A stretch of 64,000 nucleotides of DNA from Amycolatopsis eburnea (GTDB lineage: Bacteria > Actinomycetota > Actinomycetes > Mycobacteriales > Pseudonocardiaceae). Positions 9,882 to 19,579 of this stretch are shown here, in pieces. Made by a program: the position numbers and the translations under genes. The notes under the pieces were generated by a model, which was given only the letters and a program-made list of their open reading frames with translations, was not told the origin of the DNA and did not search any database. The stretch lies in the NCBI RefSeq assembly GCF_003937945.1, contig NZ_RSEC01000058.1, forward strand, positions 930,001-994,000, read 5' to 3'. How positions within the stretch are numbered: position 1 is the first letter of the stretch; every line of letters begins with the position of its first letter.

Positions 9882-11627
9882 GTGTTGCTGGAAACCGGGC
9901 AGCCCGCGCCACGGGCGATCCGAAGACCGTCCACTGTGGTCCTGGCCGCGTTCGTGGCCGGGCTGGTCCCGTTGCTGCTGCACGGGTGGGCGGCCCTGCA
10001 CGGGAGTTTCGCGCAGGACGACTTCGTGGTCACCTGGCAGGCAGCCGTGGCCGGCCCGTTCGACCCCGGCTTCCTGTTCCAGGACTACCACGGGCACCTG
10101 CAGCCCGGCGGGTTCTTCCTCGCCGCCGTGCTGACCTGGTGGGCACCGCTGAACTTCCCGTTGTTCGCGCTGCCGCTGCTGGCGATGAAAGCGCTTGCGA
10201 CGGTCTACTTCTGGTGCCTGCTCGTGCGCTGCTTCGGCCGCCGGTGGGCGATCCTGGTGCCGTTCACCGTGTTCACGGCGTCGACGCTGCTGCTGGTCCC
10301 GACGCTGTGGTGGTCGTTCGGGATCCAGGTGGTGCCGGTCGTGCTGGCCGCCGCCGCGGCGCTGCACGCGCACGTCCGCTACCTGGCCGACGGCGGCCGC
10401 TGGTGGCTCGGGACGTTCGCCTGGACGCTGTTCGGGCTCGCGTTCTACGAAAAGGCGGCGGTGATCCCGGTGCTGCTGGCCGCCGTGACCGTCCTGCTCG
10501 GACGGTCCTTCCGCGACCACGTCCGCTACTGGCTGGGCCACGCCGCGGTGCTGGTGGCGTTCGTGGTGGTCTTCTTCGCGGTGACGTCGAGCCAGGTCGG
10601 GACGGGCACGTCGCCGCTGTCGGCGGGTACGGTCGCCGACCTGACCGCGCGGATGCTCGGCGACACCCTGCTGCCGGGGCTGGCCGGCGGGCCGTGGTCC
10701 GGCCCGGGGCCGGGCGCGACCTGGGCACCCTCGCCGTTCGCCGTGGTGGTCTTGCTCGTGCTGGCCGCGCTGGCGGTGGTGCTCGCCGGCGGGCGGGTCG
10801 GCGGGCGACGGGCGTGGGGCGCGTGGGGACTGCTCGCGGCCGTGTTCGCCGTGGACGTCGCCCTGCTCGCGCTGACCCGGCTGCGCGAAGTCGGCCCGTC
10901 GGCCGGCGACGATCCGCGGTACGTCGCCGATCTCGCACTCGTGGCTGCCCTTTGTGGAGCGTTCGCTTTCCTGCCGCCCGCGGAAGTTGCGCCGTCCGGC
11001 GGAAAGCGTGAGCGGCCGATCGCGCTAGCGCTGTGCGTGCTTTTGCTCGCCAGTTCCGCTTCCGGGTTCACGCGGCTGGCTCCGGCGTTGCGGTTCGAGC
11101 ACTCGGGGCAGTACGTCGCGAACGTGCGGGCCGCCGTCGGCGAGGATCCGGACCTGGTCTTCTACGACACCTTCGTGCCGTCGGACGTGGTGCACGAATG
11201 GTTCGGCGCGGACTCCCGCGCGTCACGGGTGGTCGGCCTGCTGCCCGGGACGCGCTTCGACCAGCCCACCAGCCGGATGCACCTGCTCGACACCACCGGT
11301 ACGCCGCACAAGATCACCGGCGTGGACCCGGTTTCGCGCGGGGTGCCCGGCCCGGTGCCGAACTGCGGCTACGCGATCGGCGAGACACCGGTGCGCGTCG
11401 GCCTGGACAAACCGGTGCTGGGCAGGCACTTGCTCAAGCTCGACTACTACACATCGGACGGTGGCGAGGGCCTGGTGGACCGCACGCCGGTCTGGTTCCA
11501 GGCCGGGCTGCACTCGCTGTACCTGCCGGTGGACGGCCTCTTCGACAGCGTCGCCGTCCGTCTGTCCAGCCCGGGCGCGCCGGTCTGCGTCGCCAAGGCC
11601 GAAGTGGGGAAACCGATTGCTCAGTAG
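9882..11627 (+). CDS. Polytopic membrane protein, possible GT-C-type glycosyltransferase
   Basis: A 581-aa protein with about 10-11 transmembrane segments (residues ~15-400) and a C-terminal extracytoplasmic domain of about 180 residues. The first loop has acidic QDDF and FQDYHGHLQPGG, reminiscent of the acidic catalytic loop of GT-C glycosyltransferases, but no family was identified with certainty. GTG at 9882 follows a GAGGA site. The frame upstream of it is antisense and frame shadow of the preceding genes. It is probably co-transcribed with the VWA/SBP gene and overlaps the convergent methyltransferase by 7 bp. A role in wall polysaccharide assembly is inferred from context. Confidence 0.72.
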   Translation: MLLETGQPAPRAIRRPSTVVLAAFVAGLVPLLLHGWAALHGSFAQDDFVVTWQAAVAGPFDPGFLFQDYHGHLQPGGFFLAAVLTWWAPLNFPLFALPLLAMKALATVYFWCLLVRCFGRRWAILVPFTVFTASTLLLVPTLWWSFGIQVVPVVLAAAAALHAHVRYLADGGRWWLGTFAWTLFGLAFYEKAAVIPVLLAAVTVLLGRSFRDHVRYWLGHAAVLVAFVVVFFAVTSSQVGTGTSPLSAGTVADLTARMLGDTLLPGLAGGPWSGPGPGATWAPSPFAVVVLLVLAALAVVLAGGRVGGRRAWGAWGLLAAVFAVDVALLALTRLREVGPSAGDDPRYVADLALVAALCGAFAFLPPAEVAPSGGKRERPIALALCVLLLASSASGFTRLAPALRFEHSGQYVANVRAAVGEDPDLVFYDTFVPSDVVHEWFGADSRASRVVGLLPGTRFDQPTSRMHLLDTTGTPHKITGVDPVSRGVPGPVPNCGYAIGETPVRVGLDKPVLGRHLLKLDYYTSDGGEGLVDRTPVWFQAGLHSLYLPVDGLFDSVAVRLSSPGAPVCVAKAEVGKPIAQ

Positions 11628-12355
11628 GGGTCGTACGGGCTGTCGTGGCCAAGCAGGCGCGCGACCGGGCGCAACCGCAGGCGCAGCAGCACCTTCAGCA
11701 CGACGTTGCGCAGGAACCACGGAAGCTGCGCCACCACGCGCAGCCGATCGCGGGCGGACGGTGGGGACAGGCGGAACCGCGCCAGCGACGTCGCCCGGTC
11801 CAGGTAGGTGTAGCGGCGTCCGAAGAGGACCTTCGCGATCGTGCCGAGCGTGACGCCGACCGAGGAAAAGCAGTCGTGGACCAGGATCTCCGCACCCGGC
11901 GGCAGGTACGCCGACCAGCGCAGGTCGTCGGTGTAGGTCCAGTAGTCGTGCTTGCCGTCGATGTAGAGCAGCTGGATCGGCCGGTCCCAGTGCGGGCGCA
12001 GTGCCGTGCTGTAGCCCGCGACCAGCTCGACGACGTCGTCGAGGCCAGCGCGGCGGATGTTGCGCTCGAACAGTTGCCGCGTCGGGGATCCGCCGAAGAG
12101 GCGGCCGTCCACGAAGGGGTCGACCGCGATCACGGTGGCACCCACCGTGCGGGCCGCCGCGCCGAGGACGATCGTGGACCGGCCCTGGTGGCTGCCGATT
12201 TCCAGGACGACGTCGCCCTTTTCCAGCCGGCACGCGGCGTCCCACAGCGCTTCGCCCTGCGCGCGTGTCATCCAGCCCTTGACCGGCTCGGCCAAGGCCC
12301 AGGCATCTTCGAACGAGATGGCGCACCTGCCTGAATTCGGGAGGATCGTCGGCAC
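11621..12355 (-). CDS. Class I SAM-dependent methyltransferase
   Basis: A 244-aa protein with a Rossmann methyltransferase core: VVLEIGSHQGRSTIVLG (SAM-binding motif I), VIAVDPFVDG, then LLYIDGKHDYWTYTDD and LVHDCF, as in the TylF/CmcI- or cephalosporin hydroxylase-like group that methylates sugars or polyketides. A C-terminal basic tail follows. GTG at 12355 gives the best-supported N terminus and directly abuts the aftD promoter region, so the two genes are divergent. Methylation of a wall sugar is inferred from neighbours. The start is uncertain. Confidence 0.75.
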   Translation of the reverse strand: MPTILPNSGRCAISFEDAWALAEPVKGWMTRAQGEALWDAACRLEKGDVVLEIGSHQGRSTIVLGAAARTVGATVIAVDPFVDGRLFGGSPTRQLFERNIRRAGLDDVVELVAGYSTALRPHWDRPIQLLYIDGKHDYWTYTDDLRWSAYLPPGAEILVHDCFSSVGVTLGTIAKVLFGRRYTYLDRATSLARFRLSPPSARDRLRVVAQLPWFLRNVVLKVLLRLRLRPVARLLGHDSPYDPY

Positions 12356-12388
12356 ATGGTAGCCAGGTTTCCGCCTAGTATCTACCGG

Positions 12389-15300
12389 ATGGTAACCGGC
12401 ACCCGCGAACGAACCCGGGACGACGCCCCACCTTCCGGGCGCGTCCGGAAGGGCGCCTTCTTCCGGCGGCCGAGCACCTGGATCGTGCTGGCGCTGACCA
12501 CGTTGTCGTTCCTGCAGATGCCGGGGAAGACGACGTTCGACACCAAGCTCGACCTCGCCGTCGACCCGCTCGCGTTCCTCGGCCGCGCGCTGCACCTGTG
12601 GAACCCCGAGGCCACGGCGGGGGAGCTGCAGAACCAGGCGTACGGCTACCTCTTCCCGATGGGTCCCTTCTTCGCGCTGTGCCGGGCGGTCGGCGTGCCC
12701 GCGTGGATCGCGCAACGGCTGTGGGGCGCGCTCCTGCTGTCGGCCGCGTTCGGCGGGGCGCTGCTGCTGGCGCGCGCGATGAAGATCGGCTCCGAGCGCA
12801 CGCGGCTGATCGGCGCGCTCGGCTACGCGCTCGCCCCGCGCATGCTGACCGAAATCGGCGGTCTGTCCGCGGAAATGCTGCCCGCCGTGCTGCTGCCGTG
12901 GGCGCTGGTGCCGCTGGTGCGGGCCGGGACGATCGGGTCGCCGCGGCGCGCGGCCGGGCTGTCCGCGCTGGCCGTGCTGTGCATGGGCGGCGTCAACGGC
13001 GCGATGGTCGTGATGGCGCTCGTCCTGCCGGGACTGTGGCTGCTCACGCGCAAGTGGACGCGCAAGCACGTCGAGCTCGTCCTGTGGTGGTTCGTCTTCG
13101 TCGTCGGCGTGACGCTGTGGTGGATCCTGCCGCTGCTGCTGCTCGGCGAATACAGCCTGCCGTTCCTCGACTACATCGAGTCCGCGACGAACACCACCGC
13201 GCCGATGTCGCTGTTCGAGGTGCTGCGCGGGACCAACCAGTGGGTCGCCTACGTCGTGCAGGGCACGCCGTGGTGGCCCGGCGGCTGGTCGCTGATCGAC
13301 AACCCGGTGCTGATGCTCGCCACCGGGCTCGTCGCGGGCGTCGGCCTGTTCGGGCTGACCCGGCGCGGCCTGCCGGAGCGGCGGTTCCTCGTCCTCGGCG
13401 TGGTCACCGGCCTGACCCTGCTGACCATCGGCTACGTCGGCACGCTCGACAGCCCGGTCGCCGAGCAGGTCCGGCACCTGCTCGACGGGCCGCTCGCGCC
13501 GCTGCGCAACGTCCACAAGTTCGAGCCGGTGCTGCGGCTGCCGCTGATGCTCGCGTTCGCGCACGGCATCTCGAGCCCGGCTCGGGTGACGTCCGCGCGC
13601 CGGTTCGTGCGGCCCGCGGTGGGGCTGCTGCTGGTGCTGGTGATGGCCGCGCCGGCGTGGCTGCTGAACCTGCGCTCCGGGCCGGGCTGGGACGAGGTTC
13701 CCGGCTACTGGTACGACGCCATGGGCTACGTCGCGAAGGCCGACCCGAACGCGCGCACGCTGCTGCTGCCGGCCACCGGGTTCGGCGAGTACGACTGGGG
13801 CCGCACGGTCGACGAGCCCGCGCAGGCGATCGCGAAGAGCCCGTGGGCGGTGCGCAACCAGGTCCCGCTGGGGTCCGAAGGCAACACGCGGCTGATGGAC
13901 TCCGTGGACGCGGCGCTCGCCGACGGCCGCGGCGATCCCGGGCTCGCCGCGCTGCTCGCGCGGTCGGGCTACCGGTTCCTGCTGCTGCGCAACGACATCG
14001 AGCGCGAGCGGACGAACGCCCCGCCCATCGCCACTTTGCGTGCGGGGCTGGCCGGCTCGCCGGGCATCGCGAAGGCGGCGGAGTTCGGCCCGCTCGAGGT
14101 CTACCAGGTGCAACGGCCGGTGCCGCTCGCCACCGCGACGTCCACAAAGGACGTCCCCACGGTGAGCGGCGGCCCGGAGAACCTGCTTCCCCTGATCGAC
14201 TCCGGGCAGCTCGACCCCTCGACGCCGGCCGTGCTCACCGGCGACGGCGGCTCGCCCGGCGGGCCGCGCCTGGTGACCGACGGCCTGCGCCGTGCCGAGC
14301 GGAACGTCGGCGGCGTCCGGGACAACCTCAGCCAGACGCTGACCGCGGGCGAGGCCTACCGCCAGCAGCGCGCGGCGGGCGACGTGCTGCCGTTCCCCGG
14401 GCAGGAGCACCAGACCGTGGCCGCGTACCGCGGGATCCGCGCGGTGACGGCGTCCACGGCGGCGTCCTTCGCGGACGCGTTCGGCGGCTCCGACCCCGGT
14501 CACCAGCCGTTCGCCGCGATCGACGGCGACCCGCGCACGGCGTGGCACTCGTCGTCGTTCACCGGGCCGATCGGCCAGTGGCTCGAGGTCGAGCTGGACA
14601 CCCCGCGGCTGGTCAACTCGGTCGACTTGCAGCTGGTGGACGACATCCGCGTCGGCTGGCCGCCGACCCGGATCCGGATCACCACCGACAACGGTTCGGT
14701 CGACCAGCAGGTGGTCCGCGGCGCGGGCCCGCACCCCTACAGCGTCGCCGGCGGGGTGACCCGCAAGGTGCGGATCACGCTGCTGTCGCTGGTGGTCGGG
14801 CGGCAGGACGGCAACGTCGGGATCGCGGAGCTGAAGATCCCCGGCACCGAGCCGCAGCGCGCCCTGGAGGTGCCCGCGGACCTGCCGGTCGGTCCGGCGC
14901 CCGGCTTCGCGTTCACGCGCGGCGCGGCACCGCGGTACGCGTGCCTGCCGGTGCGCGACGCCGTGCGGTGTGACGCTTCGGCCGCGCGCGACGGCGAGGA
15001 GCCGGACGGGATCCGGCGCCTGTTCAGCACCCCGGCCGAGGAGACGTACCTGGTCGGCGGCTCGGTGCTGCCCGCGGGCGGCGGCCGGAACCCCGTGCAG
15101 CTGCCGGGGGTGACGGTCGCGTCGACGTCCCAGCTGGCCGGCGACCCGGCGGCGGCGGGCTTCGCGGCTGTGGACGGCGACGCGGGCACGACGTGGCGCC
15201 CCGACGTGACGGACCTGCGGCCGACGCTGACCCTCGGGTGGGCGTCGCCGAAGCGGATTTCCGGGCTGCACATCGGGGTTGCGCCGGGCAGCGGGGCCCG

Positions 15301-16390
15301 CGCGCCGCGGCAGGTGGAGCTGGTCGGCCGGTCCGGCACGCGGACGGTCGAGCTGGACGCGAGCGGGGCGGCGTCGTTCGAACCGCTGGACACCGACCAG
15401 CTGCAGCTGGTGCTGCCGGGCGACGACGACGATCCGGCGGCCCGCGCGGTCGTCGGCATCGGCAGCCTGGAGCTGTCGGGCACGCCCGGGCTGCTGCCCG
15501 GCCCGGATCCGGCGTTCACGGTGCCGTGCGGGTCGGGCCCGAACGTCCACCTCGACGGCCTCGACTACCGCACGTCGGTGCAGGGCACGCTGGCCGACAT
15601 CACCGCGCACCGGCCGCTGGAACTGCGGATGTGCCGGGATTCCGAGGGCGGCATCGCGCTGCCGGAGGGCGGGCACGAGCTGCGGACGGACCGGTCGGAG
15701 TCCTTTGTGGTCCAGGACCTGTGGCTGCGCCCGGCGAAGGCGTCCGCGGCGCCGCCCGTGCACCGGACGGTGCAGGTGGGAACGTGGGACGCGACTTCGC
15801 GCACGGTGACGGTCGGGCCGGGCGAGGAAGCGGTGCTGGCGATCCCGGAGAACGCGAACGCGGGCTGGGTGGCCACTGTGGACGGTCGCGAGCTGGCCCG
15901 CACCCGCGTCGACGGCTGGCAGCAGGCCTGGCTGGTCCCGGCCGGCGCGGGCGGGGTGGTGTCGCTGTCGTTCACGCCGGACTTCTCGTACCGGACGGGC
16001 CTGCTGATCGGCGCGGTGGCGGTGCTCCTGGTGCTGATCGGCGTGGCCTGGCCGGCCCGGCGGCGGCCGTACCGCGTCGTGGCGGGTGGCGCGGCGGTGC
16101 CGGTGGTGCTGATCGGGCTGCTGGTGGCGCTGGGCGGGATGCTGCCGGTGGTGCTGCTGATCGCGTGCCTGCTGGTGCGCCAGTTCTCCGAGCGGGCGCC
16201 CAGGTACCTGGCGTTCGGCGGCATGGCCGTGGCGGCCGCGGTTTCGGTGACGGGGAGGGTTCTGGGCCACGGCCAGGAGTGGGCGTACGGCCCGGTGACG
16301 CAGGCGGCCCTGCTGCTGGCTGCGGCGGCGATGGTGTCGACGTGCGTGGACTGGTTCACCCGGCCCGCGCGCCCGCCTGAGACGTCGTGA
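12389..16390 (+). CDS. aftD: Alpha-(1->3)-arabinofuranosyltransferase AftD
   Basis: A 1333-aa membrane glycosyltransferase matching AftD/DUF3367 in size (Mtb AftD is about 1400 aa) and layout: N-terminal GT-C membrane region (about 25-430), a long extracytoplasmic part with two discoidin/F5-8C-like beta-sandwiches (around 680-830 and 900-1030), and C-terminal membrane helices (about 1205-1330). Early loop residues DTKLDLAVDPLAFL contain the acidic positions expected for decaprenylphosphoryl-arabinose-dependent transfer. AftD branches the arabinan of arabinogalactan outside the membrane. ATG at 12389 is chosen because the upstream ATG at 12356 abuts the divergent gene's start. The stop codon lies within a family A repeat. 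Confidence 0.9.
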   Translation: MVTGTRERTRDDAPPSGRVRKGAFFRRPSTWIVLALTTLSFLQMPGKTTFDTKLDLAVDPLAFLGRALHLWNPEATAGELQNQAYGYLFPMGPFFALCRAVGVPAWIAQRLWGALLLSAAFGGALLLARAMKIGSERTRLIGALGYALAPRMLTEIGGLSAEMLPAVLLPWALVPLVRAGTIGSPRRAAGLSALAVLCMGGVNGAMVVMALVLPGLWLLTRKWTRKHVELVLWWFVFVVGVTLWWILPLLLLGEYSLPFLDYIESATNTTAPMSLFEVLRGTNQWVAYVVQGTPWWPGGWSLIDNPVLMLATGLVAGVGLFGLTRRGLPERRFLVLGVVTGLTLLTIGYVGTLDSPVAEQVRHLLDGPLAPLRNVHKFEPVLRLPLMLAFAHGISSPARVTSARRFVRPAVGLLLVLVMAAPAWLLNLRSGPGWDEVPGYWYDAMGYVAKADPNARTLLLPATGFGEYDWGRTVDEPAQAIAKSPWAVRNQVPLGSEGNTRLMDSVDAALADGRGDPGLAALLARSGYRFLLLRNDIERERTNAPPIATLRAGLAGSPGIAKAAEFGPLEVYQVQRPVPLATATSTKDVPTVSGGPENLLPLIDSGQLDPSTPAVLTGDGGSPGGPRLVTDGLRRAERNVGGVRDNLSQTLTAGEAYRQQRAAGDVLPFPGQEHQTVAAYRGIRAVTASTAASFADAFGGSDPGHQPFAAIDGDPRTAWHSSSFTGPIGQWLEVELDTPRLVNSVDLQLVDDIRVGWPPTRIRITTDNGSVDQQVVRGAGPHPYSVAGGVTRKVRITLLSLVVGRQDGNVGIAELKIPGTEPQRALEVPADLPVGPAPGFAFTRGAAPRYACLPVRDAVRCDASAARDGEEPDGIRRLFSTPAEETYLVGGSVLPAGGGRNPVQLPGVTVASTSQLAGDPAAAGFAAVDGDAGTTWRPDVTDLRPTLTLGWASPKRISGLHIGVAPGSGARAPRQVELVGRSGTRTVELDASGAASFEPLDTDQLQLVLPGDDDDPAARAVVGIGSLELSGTPGLLPGPDPAFTVPCGSGPNVHLDGLDYRTSVQGTLADITAHRPLELRMCRDSEGGIALPEGGHELRTDRSESFVVQDLWLRPAKASAAPPVHRTVQVGTWDATSRTVTVGPGEEAVLAIPENANAGWVATVDGRELARTRVDGWQQAWLVPAGAGGVVSLSFTPDFSYRTGLLIGAVAVLLVLIGVAWPARRRPYRVVAGGAAVPVVLIGLLVALGGMLPVVLLIACLLVRQFSERAPRYLAFGGMAVAAAVSVTGRVLGHGQEWAYGPVTQAALLLAAAAMVSTCVDWFTRPARPPETS

Positions 16391-16407
16391 AAGGGTCGTT
16401 CACGAGG
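16384..16407. repeat. Partial family A repeat overlapping the aftD stop codon
   Basis: A single diverged arm, CGTGAAAGGGTCGTTCACG, with short self-complementary ends (CGTGAA/TTCACG). The TGA stop of aftD (16388-16390) lies inside it. Confidence 0.75.
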
Positions 16408-16423
16408 TCAGGCGTCAGGGCTC

Positions 16424-16626
16424 CGGCAAAGTCGGGCCGGTGCGGCCGGTCCGCGATGTCATGAAAGGGTCGTTCACCTCGTCAGACGACATGAACGACC
16501 CTTTCATGACATCCCCGCGGCGCCGGGCAGACCACGCGGCCCAGGCGACTCTGCCGCCGGTCACCCGCTCGCCGGCGCGACTTTGCCGGGCCCCGCCACG
16601 TGACGACATGAACGACCCTTTCATGA
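16424..16626. repeat. Composite palindromic repeat cassette (family A), copy 2 plus extra arm
   Basis: Outer motifs CGGCAAAGTCG (16424-16434) and CGACTTTGCCG (16578-16588) enclose a perfect inner hairpin with 22-bp arms at 16455-16476 and 16492-16513 and a 15-nt spacer. An additional single arm at 16604-16626 supplies the stop codon of the minus-strand flippase gene. It lies between convergent genes and parts are nearly identical to copy 1 at 5.1 kb. Confidence 0.85.
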
Positions 16627-17823
16627 GCTCCGGCGTGCCCGCAGCTCCAGCACCGCGCCCGCCACCGCGAGGCCGCCCGCACAGCACGCCGCCGCCGTGA
16701 CGACCTGCGTGGCCGACCCGTGCAGCCACGACACGATCAGTAGCGCCTCCGCGGCCACCGCCGTCCACATCAGCAGCGTGACCCGCCGGTCGCCGTCGGC
16801 CAGCCGGGCGTACAGCAGGATCTGCACCAGCGCCAGCATCGACCCCGCCAGCGCGAACGGCCACACCGGCATGGTGCTCCCGGCGTAGCGGGAACCCCCG
16901 ATCACGCCCAGCAATGCCGGACCCACGACCACCGAAACCAGCAGCACCAAGGCATCCAGGCCGGCGCACACCGCGAGCGCCACCGGCAGCACCCGCCGCC
17001 GTCCCGACGCCGCCGCGAACCGCGGCAGCACCAGCACCCCGACCGCTTGCGGCAGCCAGTACGCGATCTTCGTGACGATCGCACCCAGCGCGTACTCGCC
17101 CGCCGCGCCGGCCGGCAGCGTGTGCCGCGCCAGCACCAGGTCCAGGTTCACCAGCAGCACCAGCGCCAGCATCGCTTGCGCCGTATGGAGTACTTCGCCG
17201 CCGTGGCGGTCGGCCCAGCGCGGGCGCGGACGGCCGCACAGCTGCCAGCCCGCCACCACGACCGCGAGCGAACCGAGCGCGGTCCCGGCCAGCGCGCCGG
17301 CCGTCGAACCCGTCAGCAGCAGGCCGAGCAGCGAACCGCCGACCTTGCCGAACCCCTCCAGCGCGATCAGCCCGGCCAGCCGCGCGAACCGGTGCGCGCC
17401 CTGCAGGAGACCGTGGAACAACCCCAGCAGCGTCAGCGGCCCGAGCGCGGCCGTCACCAGCAGCGCCGGCGTCAGCGAGCCCAGGTGCAGCAGGAGCACC
17501 AGCAACGGGCTGAGCGTCAACGCCGCCGTCGCGACGATCCCGCTCGTCACCAGCCCGAGCGCGAACAACGGCCCGTGGGCCGGTGACGACGACCGCGCCA
17601 CCCGCAGGGCGACGACCGTCTGCAGCCCCATCGCCGGGACGACGCCGATCACCAGCACCGCCAGCAGCGAGCTCAGCTCGCCGAACGCGCCGGGCGCGAG
17701 GATCCGCGCGGCCACCAGGCTGAGCACGTAACTCGCCGCGTTGTTGCCCGCGAGCGCGAGCGAGACGAGGATCGCCGCGACCCGGTTGCCGGTCCGGGCC
17801 GGGGCTTCGGTGGCTACGCTCAA
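16621..17823 (-). CDS. Polysaccharide/lipid-linked oligosaccharide flippase (MOP/Wzx-like)
   Basis: A 400-aa protein made of about 12 transmembrane segments, in the polysaccharide biosynthesis (Wzx/MurJ-like, MOP superfamily) style: an N-terminal NNAASYVLSLVAARILAPGAFGELSSLLAV segment followed by repeated hydrophobic helices. It would flip an undecaprenyl- or decaprenyl-linked saccharide across the membrane. TTG at 17823 is chosen for the GGGAG site 7 nt upstream; the longer frame runs into the divergent promoter. Its stop codon is within a repeat arm. Divergent from the next membrane protein; a palindrome sits between them. Confidence 0.78.
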   Translation of the reverse strand: MSVATEAPARTGNRVAAILVSLALAGNNAASYVLSLVAARILAPGAFGELSSLLAVLVIGVVPAMGLQTVVALRVARSSSPAHGPLFALGLVTSGIVATAALTLSPLLVLLLHLGSLTPALLVTAALGPLTLLGLFHGLLQGAHRFARLAGLIALEGFGKVGGSLLGLLLTGSTAGALAGTALGSLAVVVAGWQLCGRPRPRWADRHGGEVLHTAQAMLALVLLVNLDLVLARHTLPAGAAGEYALGAIVTKIAYWLPQAVGVLVLPRFAAASGRRRVLPVALAVCAGLDALVLLVSVVVGPALLGVIGGSRYAGSTMPVWPFALAGSMLALVQILLYARLADGDRRVTLLMWTAVAAEALLIVSWLHGSATQVVTAAACCAGGLAVAGAVLELRARRSS

Positions 17824-17835
17824 CGGCGGGCTCCC

Positions 17836-17851
17836 ATTACCGGCGAGTAAT
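17836..17851. promoter_or_regulatory. ATTAC-N6-GTAAT palindrome between divergent wall-polysaccharide genes
   Basis: ATTAC CGGCGA GTAAT forms a perfect 5-bp inverted repeat with a 6-nt spacer, 13 bp from the flippase TTG and 43 bp from the GTG of the next gene. The same motif, with the same spacing, occurs at 23974-23989. It is a candidate operator. Confidence 0.5.
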
Positions 17852-17893
17852 GAGCAGCGACCATAACCTCGCGCGCACCGGAAAGGAAGGGCC

Positions 17894-19576
17894 GTGGACG
17901 CACCGGGCAGGCGGTTCGCGCTCCCCGCGTGGTCCGCTGTGCTCGCTCTCGCCGTCTGCGCGCCCTTGCTGCGCCGCGGGTTCACCCTCGGCTACGACAT
18001 GGTGTTCGCGCCCCGCCAGTACTTCGTGCCGGACGCCCTCGGGCTCGGCAGCACGCTGCCGCGTTCGGTGCCCGCCGACGCCGCCGTCGCGCTGGCCACC
18101 ACCGTGCTACCGGGCGACATCGTCCAGAAGATCGTGCTGTTGCTGGCCCTCTTCGCCGCCGCGCTCGGGGCGGGCCGGCTGGTCCCGACCGAGCACCTCG
18201 GTACCCGGCTCGTCGCCGCGACGACGTACGCCTGGACGCCGTACGTCGCCGAGCGGCTGTTCATCGGGCACTGGCCGCTGCTGCTGACCTACGCGTGCCT
18301 GCCGTGGATCGCCGCCGCCGGGCTGGGAGTACGTGCGCACGAACCGAATTCCCTGCCGCGGCTGGTGCTCGCGAGCGCGGCGGCGGTCCTCACCCCGCCC
18401 GGCGGTCTGCTCGCGGCCGCCGTCATGGTGGTGTCGGCCGGATCCCGGCGGCTCTGGCAGACGATCCCGATCGCCCTCGCGCTGAACCTCCCGTGGCTGG
18501 TGCCCACTTTCCTCAACGCCGGCGGCACGTTCTCCGATCCGGCCGGCGTCACGGCGTTCAGCGCGCGCGCCGAAAGCTGGGGTCCCGCGCTGCTGAGCGT
18601 GCTCGGGCTGGGCGGCATCTGGAACGCCGAAACCGTGCCCGGCAGCCGGGCCATGCCGCTGGTCCCGGTGCTGACGCTCGTCGTCGTCGCGATCGCCGTG
18701 GCCGGGCTCCGGCCGCTGGCGCGGCGCTGGGGGAAGGCGCCGGTGTGGTCGCTGTCCCTGCTCGGCGTCGCGGGGGTGCTGCTGGCGTCGCTGGCGACGT
18801 TGCCCGGCGGAACCGCGCTGCTGACCGCGGCGACGCGGTACCTGCCCGGCGCCGGGCTCCTGCGCGACGCCCAGAAGTGGGTGGCCTGGTGGGCGTTGCC
18901 GCTCGCGCTCGGCTTCGCGCTGGCCGTCGAAGCCGCCGCGGCGCAGCTGAAAACCGGACGCGGGCGGATCGCCTTGGCGACGGCGGCGATCGCGCTCCCG
19001 CTGGTCACCATGCCGGACCTGGCGTGGGGTGGCTGGGGACGGCTCGGCACCGCGCGGTACCCGGACGACTGGCGCGCGGTGTCCGAAGTGCTCGGTGACC
19101 GCCCCGGCGACGTGCTCGCCCTGCCGCTTTCGGCGTTCCGCGGGTTCGCCTGGAACGACGGCCGCACCCAGCTGGACCCGGCGCCGCGCGCGCTGCCGAA
19201 ACCCGTGCTGATGGACGACACCCTGCAGGTGGGGGACGAGCGGATCGCCGGCGAGGACCCGCGGATCGGCGACGTCCGCGCCGCGACGTCCGCGCGGGAG
19301 CTCACCGACGCGGGGATCGGCTGGATCCTCGTCGAACACGGCACCCCCGGCTACGTCGATCCACGGTTGCTCGCCGACGCGACACCGGTGTGGTCGGGTG
19401 AATGGCTGACGCTGTACCGGACGCCGGGTGTGCCGCCGGTGAAAGGGATCTCGTGGACGCCCGCGTTGGTGGCGAACGGAGTAGCGCTGGGATTGCTGTG
19501 CGTCGCACTGTTGTGCCGCATGTTACCGATGCGTACATTGGGCCGCGGCAGGATTTCCCCGCCGCGGAAGGAGTGA
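17894..19576 (+). CDS. Polytopic membrane protein of the arabinogalactan locus (Rv0226c-like)
   Basis: A 560-aa protein with about 10-12 transmembrane segments and a large loop after residue ~370. Position and neighbours (methyltransferase, GT4 glycosyltransferase, DUF3068, DUF2613, AftD) match the conserved mycobacterial Rv0224c-Rv0227c region, and its size agrees with Rv0226c. The N-terminal region has a GYDMVFAPRQYFVPD loop with acidic residues that could be a GT-C-type site. GTG at 17894 is preceded by GGAAGG. Function is unproven; a role in lipid-linked sugar transfer or export is inferred. Confidence 0.75.
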   Translation: MDAPGRRFALPAWSAVLALAVCAPLLRRGFTLGYDMVFAPRQYFVPDALGLGSTLPRSVPADAAVALATTVLPGDIVQKIVLLLALFAAALGAGRLVPTEHLGTRLVAATTYAWTPYVAERLFIGHWPLLLTYACLPWIAAAGLGVRAHEPNSLPRLVLASAAAVLTPPGGLLAAAVMVVSAGSRRLWQTIPIALALNLPWLVPTFLNAGGTFSDPAGVTAFSARAESWGPALLSVLGLGGIWNAETVPGSRAMPLVPVLTLVVVAIAVAGLRPLARRWGKAPVWSLSLLGVAGVLLASLATLPGGTALLTAATRYLPGAGLLRDAQKWVAWWALPLALGFALAVEAAAAQLKTGRGRIALATAAIALPLVTMPDLAWGGWGRLGTARYPDDWRAVSEVLGDRPGDVLALPLSAFRGFAWNDGRTQLDPAPRALPKPVLMDDTLQVGDERIAGEDPRIGDVRAATSARELTDAGIGWILVEHGTPGYVDPRLLADATPVWSGEWLTLYRTPGVPPVKGISWTPALVANGVALGLLCVALLCRMLPMRTLGRGRISPPRKE

Positions 19577-19579
19577 CAC

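Noticed and set aside
12356-16270. Minus-strand open frame over most of aftD
   Set aside because: It is the antisense of aftD (His/Arg/Gln-rich), and only its last 245 codons correspond to a real methyltransferase starting at 12355.
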